DNA of 64,000 bases from Typhlomys cinereus (taxonomy: Eukaryota > Chordata > Mammalia > Rodentia > Platacanthomyidae). The first letter of the stretch is position 1. Every line of letters starts with the position of its first letter. Below are positions 24,130 to 35,107 of this stretch, piece after piece. Where the stretch lies: positions 1,392,618 through 1,456,617 of the forward strand of contig JALPQD010000232.1 in the NCBI GenBank assembly GCA_023101885.1, in the 5' to 3' direction. Below the pieces are notes generated by a model. It saw nothing but the letters and a program-made list of their open reading frames with translations, had not been told where the DNA came from and did not search any database. Position numbers and translations under genes: made by a program.

Positions 24130-24624
24130 GAAGACAAGTGTCAAGCCAGAACAGAAAATATCATAGAATCTGGAATAATTCATTCTTAATCAGCCCATCA
24201 AAATCTCATCCTATACCAAGGCTCAGGAAATCTCACAGAAGACTGAGTGGTAAGATTGTAAGAGCCTAAAGGTATGATGAGGCACTCCTGACCAAGGCAC
24301 ACCAGCCAAGACAGGGCTGCTATATCCAGAAGATCAAAATAATGAGAACTGCTACCACCAGATCTATGCAATGGCAGACTTTTCAACATTCCTCCAAGGA
24401 CTAACTAGAAACAATTGCTCTCTGAGTGTCTCAGGGGTAAGTTCTGGACAAGGGAAAATGAGTCTGTCCACTTAAAACTTTAGCAAACAAAGAGCCAAGT
24501 AAAGTTCAGCAGAAATCTGACTCCCTTACTACATAGGCACCCCTGAGGCAGTCCTGTGATACAAACAGAGGCACAGGAAGGACAGGGGTTGGGGAATTAG
24601 AGCAGGATAGATAAAGGGAGGGGT
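24130..24624 (+). mobile_element. L1 3' UTR, left part (host of a nested mini-L1)
   Basis: Same UTR family as 9161-10030 and 13848-14705: shared 'caaggctcaggaaatctcacagaag', 'taagattgtaagagcctaa' and 'cagggctgctatatccag' blocks. It is split at 24624 by a younger insertion and resumes at 24814. Confidence 0.8.
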
Positions 24625-24640
24625 AAAAGAAGAGTGTGTG

Positions 24641-24797
24641 AGAAAGGACTCTCTGGGAATTGGGGCGGGAGGTACTGGGGGATGGGGAGGGAGGGGGGAG
24701 GGGAGGGGAGCAGGGGGTTCGGGGGGAGGAGGAGGGAGGGAACTGATGTACCTATTAAGTTTGTGTGAGCTGAAATAATAATAAAAATGTATTAAAA
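24641..24797 (+). mobile_element. Mini-L1: 157-bp 3' end with target duplication and G-rich core
   Basis: Starts AGAAAGGACTCTCTGGG, passes through a very G-rich block (24662-24739) and ends 'gaaataataataaaaatgt' plus an A-tail. The direct repeat aaaagaagagtgtgtg (24625-24640 and 24798-24813; its leading A's may belong to the tail) is the target duplication, so it was inserted into the surrounding L1. A near-identical antisense copy at 50935-51103 is truncated within about 4 bases of the same point. The minus-strand proline-rich frame is an artefact of the G-rich block. Confidence 0.9.
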
Positions 24798-24813
24798 AAA
24801 AGAAGAGTGTGTG

Positions 24814-24905
24814 GATGGGGAACATGGAAGAGGAGTGAAAGTTATTGGGGAGGGAGTCAGGGCAAAGAAAAAAACCCTGCTTGTATGTAAATAAATAAAT
24901 TTAAC
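24814..24905 (+). mobile_element. L1 3' UTR, right part with tail
   Basis: Resumes the L1 interrupted at 24625: purine-rich 'gatggggaacatggaagagg', then 'aaccctgcttgtatgtaaat' and an AAATAAATAAAT tail. Confidence 0.75.
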
Positions 24906-24960
24906 TTAAAAAAATATTCGTTCTGGAATTGTGCTCCATTTGAATTTGGCCTAATTATCT

Positions 24961-24988
24961 TTTAGAGGTTATTTAAATAACCTCTAAA
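24961..24988. repeat. Perfect 28-bp palindrome
   Basis: The arms TTTAGAGGTTATTT and AAATAACCTCTAAA are exact reverse complements with no spacer, centred at 24974/24975. It lies between an L1 tail and an LTR-like element, and no known element explains it. Confidence 0.95.
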
Positions 24989-24997
24989 CAGTGGGAT

Positions 24998-25325
24998 GAT
25001 TATTCAGTTATGTGAACCTGACTAAATTGAGAACCACCTAAGAGAAAAGCTTCTGGCTTTGCATGAGGTAATTTTAAAAGAGGTTTAGCTGAGATGAGAA
25101 GACTCCTCACTCCTCCCTCAGAATGTGAGTAGCAGTAGGTAGTCCTAGACCGAATGAGAATGAGTAATACTGAGCAATGTAGTCAGTGTTCTTTGCTGCC
25201 TGAGTAAAGACTCGATGTAATAATGTGACTCACACCCCTGTCACCTGTCTGTCCTACCATGATGGAATGAAACTTTGAATTAGGTGTCAAAACAAACCCT
25301 TCTTTCCTTAAACTGAGCAACAACT
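24998..25325 (+). mobile_element. MaLR-like rodent LTR, sense
   Basis: Follows the order of a common rodent LTR: a start resembling 'gtgaacctgactaaattgagaaccacc', a middle with 'gaagactcctcactcctccc', then 'ccatgatggaatgaaac' and 'aaaacaaacccttctttccttaaactg' (a decayed AATAAACCC polyadenylation block). It is well diverged, with no target duplication found. Confidence 0.65.
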
Positions 25326-25689
25326 TCCAGCACAACAAGAAAAACAATCATATAATTTGACCTGTGCAAAACAATGTAAGTAGTAGGATGCAATTTTTAT
25401 GTGATACAGATAAAAATCAACTAATGAAGTTTTTTTTTTAAATACGAAGATAAGTTTTTGATTAATGGAAAATACAAAGTTTCTAAAGTGTTTGATTTGG
25501 AGGATTTGGTCAAAAAATTCAAATATAGTATTCATCATTAATTGGAACTACTGGATTTCATTATATAATTGCAATTTTATTCTTGTTTGCATTTTCTTTG
25601 TTTATCTTCACTACTTATAATTCATTTATAATTTTGTATAATTATATATAATATATAATTATAATTTCACATCACTAGATTCTTTAAAC

Positions 25690-25945
25690 TTCTGAATCTT
25701 TCGAAAATCAAATCAATAAAATATCATCTGCAAATATGTGAAGAATGATGCTTTTTCTCAATCATTTTATTTCTCATTTTCTAACTGTTGCACAAATTGT
25801 ATTAATGCATTCCTTAATTTTAGCAGTTTGTTTTCTCAAGAGCATTTCGGAAATATATGGTAATTGTTCTTTGATGGAATAAAGTCCCAGGTGAATGTTT
25901 GCTCTTTCATGGCCAACGGTATGTGGTCTTTTACTCTCATGTGCC
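25690..25945 (-). mobile_element. Possible very old L1 ORF2 fragment, antisense
   Basis: 'aaaatatcatctgcaaatatg', then TTTCTCAATC and TTAATTTTAGCAGTTTG stretches, loosely resemble the antisense of the ORF2 reverse-transcriptase region in ancient L1s. Divergence is high and no reading frame remains. Confidence 0.35.
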
Positions 25946-26184
25946 TATTATAATTGGTAAAATAATGCAAACTCTTTGTAGTGGAAGCATTCATTTTGTC
26001 TAACCTAATTAGCAATCTCTCTCTAGTACTTTAGCTTCAGAAGAGAGCTCAAATGTAGAAGTACTCTATTGCTCATTCTCATCCCTGTCAGAAAGTGCTC
26101 TTTAAGTGTCTCCTGGCATTCCTAAAGTTAGTGTCTCTAGGTATAATTACAAAACAAATGAGAGGAACAAAGAGGAAAAGCAGC

Positions 26185-26290
26185 AGTCATTCAATCAATC
26201 AACAAATAATTTGCTGTCTGCTGGTGTTTTAGACTCACGGGATACATCAATGAACAAAAGAGACAGTATTCATCTTTCACAATGCATTTT
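26185..26290. mobile_element. Ancient mammalian interspersed repeat remnant
   Basis: 'caacaaataatttgctgtctgc' followed by 'gggatacatcaatgaacaaaagagac' matches a widespread motif in old mammalian repeats ('aacaaatatttattgagtgcc ... gggatacagcaatgaacaaa'). I cannot decide its family. Confidence 0.5.
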
Positions 26291-26299
26291 TAGTATTCT

Positions 26300-27373
26300 G
26301 TGTTCTCCAATAGCATAGTTATAATAGAAATTCGCTCTGCCTTCACTTCCAACAGCCACTAGCTAACTTTTGTCCATATGTTACTATTGATGACTTAAGA
26401 CAGTATTCTGGCCTTATTTATTTTTTAAGAAATATTATTTAACTGTCAAATATGTCTATGAGCTTCTGTAACACAGAATGTTCCTATGACTATGAGTAGT
26501 TTTCTCACATGAAGTGAGAGAGAGGATGCATAGATATGACAAATAGAGAAATGGACAAAAAGAGGAAAGCATCAGAAGACATTCTCTTCTTTAAAATACT
26601 TTGGACATTTGAAGATTTCAATTCTGGTTAAAGTATTCTGCCAGTCATAAGATATCTGAGTCCATTAGATGCATTACTAAATTGCAAAATCATCTTTTCA
26701 TTGGCAGACAACCGTGTTGATTTTTACATATGGAAAAATGATTAAGAAGAAAATCACTCATTAGTGTGTAGGTACTGTTCTATTGTCAAAGCTAATTGCT
26801 TAGAGTACATTGATCTCCCTTGATTAATAGGTTTACTACATATGATCACCTCTATGATAGCTAATCTGTTTCTCCGTAAAGTAAGTCAGTTTTTCTTAAA
26901 GTTAATTCCAAGTAACAGTCAAATCTTGTTTCTTTTCTGTCCAGAGAAGACATTAATATCATGTAAGAAACAATTCATTTGGGTGTTTGATTTGGGTGTT
27001 CCATAGAAGGTCTACCTAAATACCACTTTTCCTATATAGATGGGATTATTTTCTAAATTAAAGCCTCCTAAATGTTCTCAGTTTATGTTTAGCTTTTATA
27101 TTTAACCAAGATTGCTAAATGTATTCACTGCATAATTCCACAGTTTTAATTAAACTAGATTTTTTGTTTGGATGATTTGTATGGACTTCAGATTTCACTG
27201 ATTTGTCGAGGCCACGGACTTGGGAAACCAGTATAGCAACAATCGGCAGCAGTATTGGATGGAAATCTAGATGTGCTTGTAAACAATACACCTCCACTTT
27301 GACCTACCAAAATGTCTTTGTCTCTGCTTAGCAGCTGAAATAAATAATCTTTTTTATATATATTTGCACCCAT
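26300..27373. other. Unique DNA
   Basis: Nothing recognised. The 27115-27373 part is balanced in composition and has two overlapping minus-strand frames, with no protein family visible. Confidence 0.45.
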
Positions 27374-27785
27374 AAGTTACAAGTTTAACTTGACAATTGA
27401 GGGTTAAAACTCTAAGATTATTTATGAAAATTTGGTAGGTAAAGTAAGCCATGAGCAAACACGTGGGAGATTGTCTTATCAATGAGGAAAGATCGAACCC
27501 TTAGTTGGTGGAATCATTCCCTGAGTAGGTTGATAAAATGGAGAGAATTGGTTCAGTAAGTTGGCATACCTCAGAGTGCTTCAGCAGACTCACAGTCTGA
27601 TGGGTGAAGAGGTATGCTCCTATGTCAGTGACTTTTCTGGATATACTGTGGCGAGTTCCATAGGCTGTTAGCATGAACTGTCTTGTCAAGCTGGACAAAG
27701 AACTCCAGCTAGAATTATAAACAAAACTGAAACCCCTTGTTCCCTTAGGCTACTTGGTCAGTCATGTATATATTAGCAGCATGAC
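27374..27785 (+). mobile_element. Diverged MaLR LTR, sense
   Basis: Collinear with the better preserved copy at 61622-62044: 'aacttgacaattgagggtt', 'gagcaaacacgtgggagattgtct', 'tgtcaagctggac' and 'cccttgttcccttaggct' appear in the same order. Ends are eroded and no target duplication is seen. Confidence 0.75.
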
Positions 27786-28477
27786 AAGAATTTGGAACAG
27801 CATTTTTGTTCTAAATAATTGTCAGAATAAAATTAGAAAAAAAGTAAACTACTAAATTTTGAGAAGAGGGAAATAATAATGCCCATTTCAAGTTCTTCTC
27901 AGAGGAGTTTAGTACCAAGCTCTCGAATGAAGAGTGACAGAATGAAGGGAGTTTGGTAAGTACAAAACATAGCTAGTAAGGTAGAAAGGAGAATAATGGG
28001 GTTAGGGAATATTATGGAGGAAAAGATGATGGTACAGAAAAGCCTGGGCAAGCAACAAATACCACTAATGTTAAAAGATGCACCCAGAAGAAAGTGCCTT
28101 ATATTATCAGTGTACTAAAAGAATTTTTTGTTGGAAAAAAGAGTGAGTACAGACATCCTATACAGGGAAACATAATGATGCAGAAAGGATAAAATGTCCT
28201 ATGGCGCTCCAACTAGAAATTATAGGCAATTAAACAATATTCCAAGTACCAGGTATATAATTCTTCCTAATAAGTTGATGGTTAGAGAAGTCACAAAGAC
28301 CCCCTCAACAGTTAGGTTTTGCCATTGCTTTTGGTTGCTCTTCAGAAACTGTCAGTAAGACGCTATTGTTGAAGATACAGCACACACTGAAACACAGATC
28401 AAAAAACAACGGCTGTAACAAGTCTGGAAGCTTCCCCTTGCTGGCCACTTTCATAGTATGCACTCATATGCACCCTT
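27786..28477. other. Unique DNA
   Basis: Nothing recognised. Confidence 0.5.
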
Positions 28478-28875
28478 GTTGGCAGATTGTCAACATGTTA
28501 CAGATAAATCACAATCAAGAGTTTAGGAAAACAAGGGAGGTTTATTTTTGCTCTCAGTTCTTCATTATGGCTCATAATCAGTTTAGTAGGAAAGTTCATT
28601 CCAACATCAGGAGTGGAAGGAAATGGCAATATTGTATCCACACACAAATTGCTGAGAAAGGGGTAAATAACATTTGCCAAAATTCAAGTCTGAAATAGCA
28701 TACAGAATTATGCCAAATGGCTGAGCTGGTTCCTGCCATCTTAATTATCTTGTCACGGTCTGGGTCTTCCCGCATCAATTAGGTACTCTCCCACAGACTT
28801 GTTTAGAGCTTTCTTCAACTACTAATTCCTCATTCACAGGCCCAGAGCTCATCCTTCAATTGTCAAGATGTGTCT
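28478..28875 (-). mobile_element. Diverged MaLR LTR, antisense
   Basis: The plus strand carries the antisense order: 'agataaatcacaatcaagag', 'gggaggtttatttttgctctc', 'catcaattaggtactctccc', 'gacttgtttagagctttctt', 'actactaattcctcattcac' and 'cccagagctcatccttcaat'. It is among the more degraded copies. Confidence 0.72.
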
Positions 28876-28892
28876 AATTGGCAAATGTTCAT

Positions 28893-29064
28893 GGGGGTGG
28901 GTAGTGAGATGGCTCAATTGTTAAATCAATTGTCTGTTAAACAACCAAACAACAGACACTGTGTTAAAGGAGAGGCCATGCCTCAAAGAATAAAGTGAAA
29001 AAGTGATTAAGGATAATTCCCAGTATGGATCTTTGGATCCCTACTTGATGTATCCATACATGTA

Positions 29065-29101
<37 letters not shown>

Positions 29102-29115
29102 CACACATACACACC
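28893..29115 (+). mobile_element. B4/RSINE1-like SINE with (AC)n tail
   Basis: The head 'gggtagtgagatggctcaat' is followed after an apparent internal deletion by 'gaggccatgcctcaaagaataa' and 'agtgaaaaagtgattaaggata'. This is the decayed form of the B4/RSINE1 right half ('ctcaaaaaataaggtggagagcgat'). It ends in an (AC)n tract at 29068-29115. The family call is from memory. Confidence 0.65.
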
Positions 29116-29147
29116 AAACTGAAAAGAGAGTATATAAAAGAATGAAA

Positions 29148-29375
29148 TCTAAATATTCAACAAGGATGATTCTGAAATGCATTATGTTCAGTGAGATAAG
29201 CCCAGACTTAAAGGATCTCACTTACATGTGGAGTCTAAAGATAAAAAGCCAATCTCATAGAAACAAGGAAGAGACAATTTCCCAGGGTTTGTAAGGTATG
29301 GGAAAGACATGGAGAATGAGAGCTATTTGTCAAAGTATACGAATTTTTATTTGAAATGAATAAATAAATCTATGA
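29148..29375 (+). mobile_element. Old L1 3' end
   Basis: 'aaatgcattatgttcagtgagataagcc' and 'tctcacttacatgtggagtc' are the classic 3' end of ORF2 and start of the 3' UTR in old mammalian L1s. It runs to an AATAAATAAA stretch at about 29358. Confidence 0.75.
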
Positions 29376-29750
29376 AATACAATATGATGATGATCATATC
29401 TTGTATGTGTCAAAATTGCAAAATGTTAAATATTTTAGCCAAGAAATGTTAAGCCTATGAGATGACAAATATGCTAATCATCTTGATGAATAAGTATTCA
29501 TTATGTTTTATGTCATGAACACATACAATTTTATTTATAAACTATAGCTTAACAAAACTGAAGAAATCTAGAAATAATGATTTTAGAAAAATATTGTTCT
29601 ATAAATATGATAAAATATAGAAAAACACCAAAAATTCAATTGCCATCTAAAGGCCTATCATTTTATCAACAGATTATTATGCCACAAGATTAGAGGCATC
29701 TTCATCATTCAACTTAGAAGCTTCCTTTTACAAAGGAATGTGTTTAAGAT
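29376..29750. other. Unique AT-rich DNA
   Basis: Nothing recognised, though it might include decayed L1. Confidence 0.45.
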
Positions 29751-29755
29751 AGAGT

Positions 29756-30145
29756 TGCAGTCTGCCTGCCTGGTTGTCGATAAATCACCATCAAATGGCT
29801 TAAGGATACAAAGGGTTTATTTTTCTTACAATTACTGGAAGAACATGCACCAATACCAGGGACAAGACAACTGTCCACACCATCACCACATAAATGTTGA
29901 GAGAGGGACAATCCTTACTTGTCAGAAGAGCATGTCTAGCCAAGTACACACAAAGATGCCAACTCCTCCAACCAGCCCTCCACCTTTTATTCCAAGGCCT
30001 AAGCCCACCCACCTAGGCCTTCCCCATCAGTTAGACAATCTCCTGCAGATTTGCTCTGGACTTAACTCAACCATTAATTGTCTACAAGTGTGCCCAGAGC
30101 TCAAACCCTCAACAGTCAAGTTGATACCTGTGCCCAACTATGACA
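29756..30145 (-). mobile_element. MaLR LTR, antisense, nearly full length
   Basis: About 390 bp, beginning TGCAGTCTGCCTGCCTGG and ending ACTATGACA on the plus strand. It contains all internal landmarks of the family. The 142-codon plus-strand frame at 29740-30168 lies wholly inside this LTR on its antisense strand and is not a gene. I could not find a matching target duplication. Confidence 0.85.
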
Positions 30146-30194
30146 GACAGAGAATCACAATGTTATGAAGTACAAAGAAAAAGTGAATGCGGAC

Positions 30195-30600
30195 TGCCTT
30201 ATCCAACACAGAACATGAAAATCACTAATCCAACCCCAAGACTAAGGGGACATCACAGAAGAGGGGGTGACAAGAATGTAACAGCCTGAGGATGGAGAAG
30301 GGTAATTCTAAAAGTATTTGTGGATATGACAGGGCTACTGCATCCATGAGCACCAGGCAGCTGTTTGCCTCCACAAGACTTGCAAAAGGTGTGACCAGTA
30401 ATAATTTCTGCATGGAAAGGGCAAGAAGTTACAGACTTCCCTGAGAAGCTATTAAGTATTAATGCTGGATGGGAGAAGGGGAGCTGCTTCCTTCAATGGT
30501 ATACCTACTAAGATATCCTCCATTTCCCAGCAGTGACACTACAGGTGACTCAGCAGAAATTCAGTGACTCACAGATTCAAAAAGATATAAAAGTAAAAGA
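30195..30600 (+). mobile_element. Lx-type L1 3' UTR
   Basis: 'ccaaccccaagactaagggg', 'acatcacagaagagggggtga', 'gatatgacagggctactgca' and 'gcctccacaagacttgc' follow rodent L1 3' UTR order. It directly follows a MaLR LTR, which may be nested in it. Confidence 0.65.
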
Positions 30601-32960
30601 GAGCTTGGCTTGGAAAGAGGTTTACTATTAGAAAAATGACACAGGATATAATCAAACAATAAAAGGTTAAAATGGTATAACTTCAATGTATTCTTGAGTG
30701 ATATTCTAAAGGAATAAAAATAAACTAAAAACAAAATTATAGTATAGTAGGTTTTGGAAATTTAGAATTTAACAGTATAAACAGATTATCTAAATAAGTA
30801 TACAAACAAAACAAAGAAAAATTAAAACATCATCACTATTTTCCATTACTAATAACACAGTATTAGTGTTATTATCAAGCAATATTCTGACATGGTATAA
30901 AAATTATGCAGGAATGTACTTCCTCTTTTACACTAAAAATTCAATTTTCTCCATAAAATATTTCCCTGTGCAACCAGTCACCAGTTCTAGAGGATATTAA
31001 TTTTTTGTGTATAAACATAGTTCTTAATGTACTACATATCATGGTTAAGAGAAATATTAATTGCATCCATCAAATCATGTTATACTAATGTGCTCTTTCA
31101 AAGTGTATATTACCTGTTTGAATGTGTTGCTGAGGTATAAGAACTGTAGTTACATTCCTCACCAATCCTACTGAAAATGATAGATTTTTCTCCCTTGTAA
31201 GTGATTCCAAAGCAGAGCTCAGAGGATACTGAATATTAAACAGTTCAAATTAATTATTTTTCTGCCCTCTTGAAATATGCCTGAGCCCAGTAGATACTTC
31301 CATAAAAGGAACTGACTTAATTCACACCAACTTAAAATAACTTGGCTGTGGCAAAACATGCACAGACAGCTGCCTCCAGCCACACTCTGACATTTGGTTT
31401 ATGTTTAATGAACTATTTTGGTTATATAATGAGTATCTCTCAGCTTCGCTGGACCTGTGCCATCATGAACAGTTTGCTAGCTTTGAGATTTTATGGGAGG
31501 AAAAAAAAGCACAAGGAAGGAAAAAAAATTCTGATAACTGTCATCTTCAGATCCAAATGAAAAAAAAACAAAGACCTTGGTCTGCTAGGTCCACCCCAGT
31601 TCTAGTCCATCTCTGCAGACACATATTACATTCTGAGTCAGAGATATATTCTTCTCCACAGACATATTTCCTTTCATTTTGTGATCTCATTAGTTTGTAT
31701 TTAAATACATACATCTGATGGGAACATCAAGGAATTGCTCTCCGTAAAACATAATCTAATTGTTACAGCATTGGTCAGCAAAATAAAATTTATTTCATGG
31801 GCAAAATGGCAAAGCAACAACAAATGCATAGATGCAGTCATCCTGGGGAATTCATTCTCCGCCACTTACAAATGACATAGTTGCCCAGGGAACAGGCTTG
31901 CTTGTCAATTTATTTTAAAGTTTTTAGTACAAAAACTATAAAATATTTTTCAACTGAAATTTGAATATTTTCACCTATGAATATGCAAAATTCAAAAGAT
32001 ATTAAGAAATTCTTGGTGATTCTTATTTCTAAATTAGCAACAGAAAATGAATCATTATGAGGGCAACAATTGCCATGGACAAACAGAATGAAAAACTAGT
32101 GCAAATATACAGAATCAGGGCTGGTAAGAGTGGTGAGGACGGGGTATTAAAAAGATGTCACTACTGCCCAGGAATTTTGAATTTTAATTCTATTAAACCA
32201 CAATAGGTTTAGAAAACAATGCTGTTTGATATAGTATTTAATTAAGAAATCCTTACTTGTCTCTCTTAAAAATGGATATTATATCAGGATAGAAAGATAA
32301 TGTCTTGGATGAGTAGAAAGTACTAGATTTTTTTTAGAAGTAAAGAAATTCAGTATCTGTTCAGTCATGTTGGAAGATCTGTTTATGAATTAGAGGTAAA
32401 GCATGAAGAGCCAGTTTGGTCAAACATCAAGGACTTGGGAATGATGCCATGTTGAGTGGGGTATGACTGAACTGATACTAGACGCAGTTTTAATGTATCT
32501 GGTTTCTTGGAGCTGGGTTGTGAAGACTGCTGCTTTTCTTCAGAATGACCTTTACTTGCCCTTCTAATGACACTGCTGAGCACACTATGTCCCTCAGTCT
32601 GGTACTGCTCATTGTTGGATTCAACTCCTGTCTCTATGTTAGTTTTTTCATTTCCACTGTTCTTGCATGCTGTTTATCAAAGCAGAGTTAACTGAATTCA
32701 TTCTTATCCTTCAGAGTGATGAACTTCTCTTTCACCTCCTTTTATTCTTTCCAAGACTTCGAATGAGGTACATTATCTACTGTATCTTAATAGATTCTGA
32801 ATTCTGGAGTCTGCATCCATTATTGCAGTGGTTTAGATAAGTGTTCCTCAAGGTCAATAAGCTGCAGCCTTTTGAATCTTAGCAAGAGATGCTATTGCTA
32901 GGAGGGCTGGTAAATCTCTATTGACAAATTATTTTGCGGTCATCTGCAAGATATACACAC
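30601..32960. other. Unique DNA with a candidate conserved block
   Basis: No repeat is recognised. 31200-31780 is less AT-rich and free of simple sequence and could be a conserved non-coding element. Its overlapping plus-strand frames (31342-31560 and 31401-31718) run through A-rich stretches and show no family motif. Confidence 0.4.
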
Positions 32961-32964
32961 AAAG

Positions 32965-33305
32965 ACATGTTTGTGAGGGACTGTGAGGGTGTTTCCAGAA
33001 AGGTCCAATGAAAGAGGCATTACTTACCATAATCATGAGTTACACAGTCCACTGGACTCGGGAATCAGCATGAATAAAGTAAAGTAAAGGATTTCCAGAT
33101 GAATACCAGCATTCTCCTCTCTTCCTTACATATCCAGATCTTGGCGAGCTCCCAATTCCACAGTTTAGAACCCTTCGACAGCCATGCTTTTCATTCTATG
33201 ATGGGCTCTATTCCCTGAACTTTTAACCCAAATAAACCTTACCTCCTTTAAGTCATTTCTTGCCAGCTATGTGACAACAGAAACATGAAAAGTAACCAAT
33301 ATAAA
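32965..33305 (+). mobile_element. MaLR-like rodent LTR, sense
   Basis: 'tgtgagggtgtttccagaaagg' (a recurring rodent LTR motif), then 'tatgatgggctctattccctg', 'cccaaataaaccttacctcct' (AATAAA polyadenylation block) and 'atgtgacaacagaaacatgaaaag' occur in family order. The 5' end is approximate. Confidence 0.72.
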
Positions 33306-33334
33306 AGAGGGCCAGTATGTAATAATTAGGAACT

Positions 33335-33630
33335 ATTGTCTAGTGAAAGGTTCATTCGAGGCATACCTTAGATTGGGATGCTGAGTTCCCAGGTTTTTTT
33401 TTCTCTCTCTCTCTCTTTGCTTCCTAGAAACTACAAGGTAACAGAATTCCCCTACCATATGCTCATGCTGTGGTAAAATGTGTTTTCACGAACCTAGAGC
33501 AATTGGAACACAACAGAATGGATAGGTCCTCTGAAAATGAGAGTCAGAACAGGTCTCTTCTCCTTTTAATATAATACCTCATGCTTTTTATCACAGTAAC
33601 AGAGAACTGATGTTTGATAATACCCAATAG
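33335..33630 (+). mobile_element. Second MaLR-like LTR in the same orientation
   Basis: 'ctctttgcttcctagaaactacaag', 'ccataTGCTcatgctgtgg'-type blocks and 'cttttaatataatacctcatg', then 'atcacagtaacagagaactgatg', give the same 3' order as the previous element. It lies some 30 bp downstream. The (CT)n at 33401-33416 is internal. Confidence 0.6.
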
Positions 33631-34756
33631 ATTCTGAAGTCTTTCTGAATCTGCCTCCAATATTCTCTCAGAATTCCCATGGCTCTTTGATAATTGCAAT
33701 TTCTAAATGTCTTGTTTCTTATTAGTTATCTCTAGGAAATAGTTTCCAAACTCAGACAAAATATAAAACACCAATGCTGTTAAATTCAATATTTTCCACA
33801 ATATACCATGTTAAAACTGATAGTCAAGATAAGATCAATTAAGGTTCACAACCGAAATTTGAGGTTTTAAATGTATCCTCCTGAAGAAATATTCCTTCTT
33901 GTGAAAAGTATTTCAAATATGAAGGTAATATTTTTTTAATTTTGATACCAAATTCCAAAGATAAGCAGTAAAGGCAAGATGCAAGAACCACCTGTATATA
34001 AAAGATCAAACTGTATGTACTAATGTGGGTATAGCTTATATTTATAAATGTTCATATCTATATGTGCATATGAAATCAAGATGTCTGTCATCATATAACT
34101 TTTTATTTGGTTTGACTACTTTTTCTTCATATAAATGCTTTTATTTAATAAACAAAATTTGTATGAAGGAAGAAGTGATAGAAAAATAATCAAAATTTGA
34201 ATTTTTATTGTGATCTTTGTATATGTTTATTTACTCTTCTCATTTCTTATTCACCTATATGTGGGTGGATTACTTAATAACAATAGAAGGTTTTGTACAA
34301 TGCACCTCATTTACATTTAATGCATGACCTTTACAAAGTTGTTTTAATCTTGCAAATTATAATTTGCAGAGAAATAAGTACCTAATTACACAGGAAAAAT
34401 AATTAAAAAATAAGGCTGACCTTTCCTTGTGATTGCTTTGTATGTTTTTAATTAGAACAGAGTTAATATAAACCTGTGAATACAATCATGTTAAAATAAC
34501 ATTGTATGTTAAAATTAATATCATTTACTTTTCAGTGTTAATGACTACTTTCTCCTCATTTCTGTCAGCCTATGTATTTTTGCAAAAGAATGACTTTTGC
34601 ACCTATAAACTATTCTTTTACTTGTTATTTCATAATTAATCAGGAAAGATTTATCTTTAATGCTAAAAGATACCTATGAAACCAAGCTACAATATATTCA
34701 GAACAGCAATATAGTATAAAATACAATTTTTCTAGTGTTCTTTAAATGCCTTATGT
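33631..34756. other. Unique AT-rich DNA
   Basis: Nothing recognised. Confidence 0.5.
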
Positions 34757-34766
34757 TAAAGTTCAA

Positions 34767-34996
34767 CTCAGGCTGAAGAGATGGCTCAGGTTTAAGTCTC
34801 TGCTTCCCAAACAGAAGTTTAGATCTCAGGTCTCACCACAAGTGCCAAGAAGAAATGTAGGTGAGGAGGGCCTGCTCTTCTGGACCTGGTGGGTAGAGCC
34901 TGGAAAATCCCAGAGCAAAGTAAAAAGTAGATAGAAGCAATGATTCTCAAAGTCACCCTTGCTAATCCTCTCACAGGGGCACAGTGACTTCTGATA

Positions 34997-35038
<42 letters not shown>

Positions 35039-35097
35039 CACACGCACACGCACACGCACACGCACACACAGATACACATACACGCTAAATAAATAAA
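34767..35097 (+). mobile_element. tRNA-derived SINE, older variant, with (CA)n tail
   Basis: The head 'aggctgaagagatggctcag' has the A-box. The body shares 'cttctggacctggtgggtagagcctgg' with the young copies but has lost CpGs and carries a 'tcaaagtcacccttgctaatcc' right part also seen at 43744 and 54150. A CA/CG tract (35000-35085) precedes CTAAATAAATAAA. The target duplication taaagttcaa is at 34757-34766 and 35098-35107. Confidence 0.88.
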
Positions 35098-35107
35098 TAA
35101 AGTTCAA

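Noticed and set aside
24529..24825. Proline-rich minus-strand ORF
   Set aside because: It is the translation of the C-rich complement of an L1 3' UTR G-run block.
29740..30168. 142-codon plus-strand ORF
   Set aside because: It lies in an antisense MaLR LTR; the start and stop are not shared as a coding unit by other copies.
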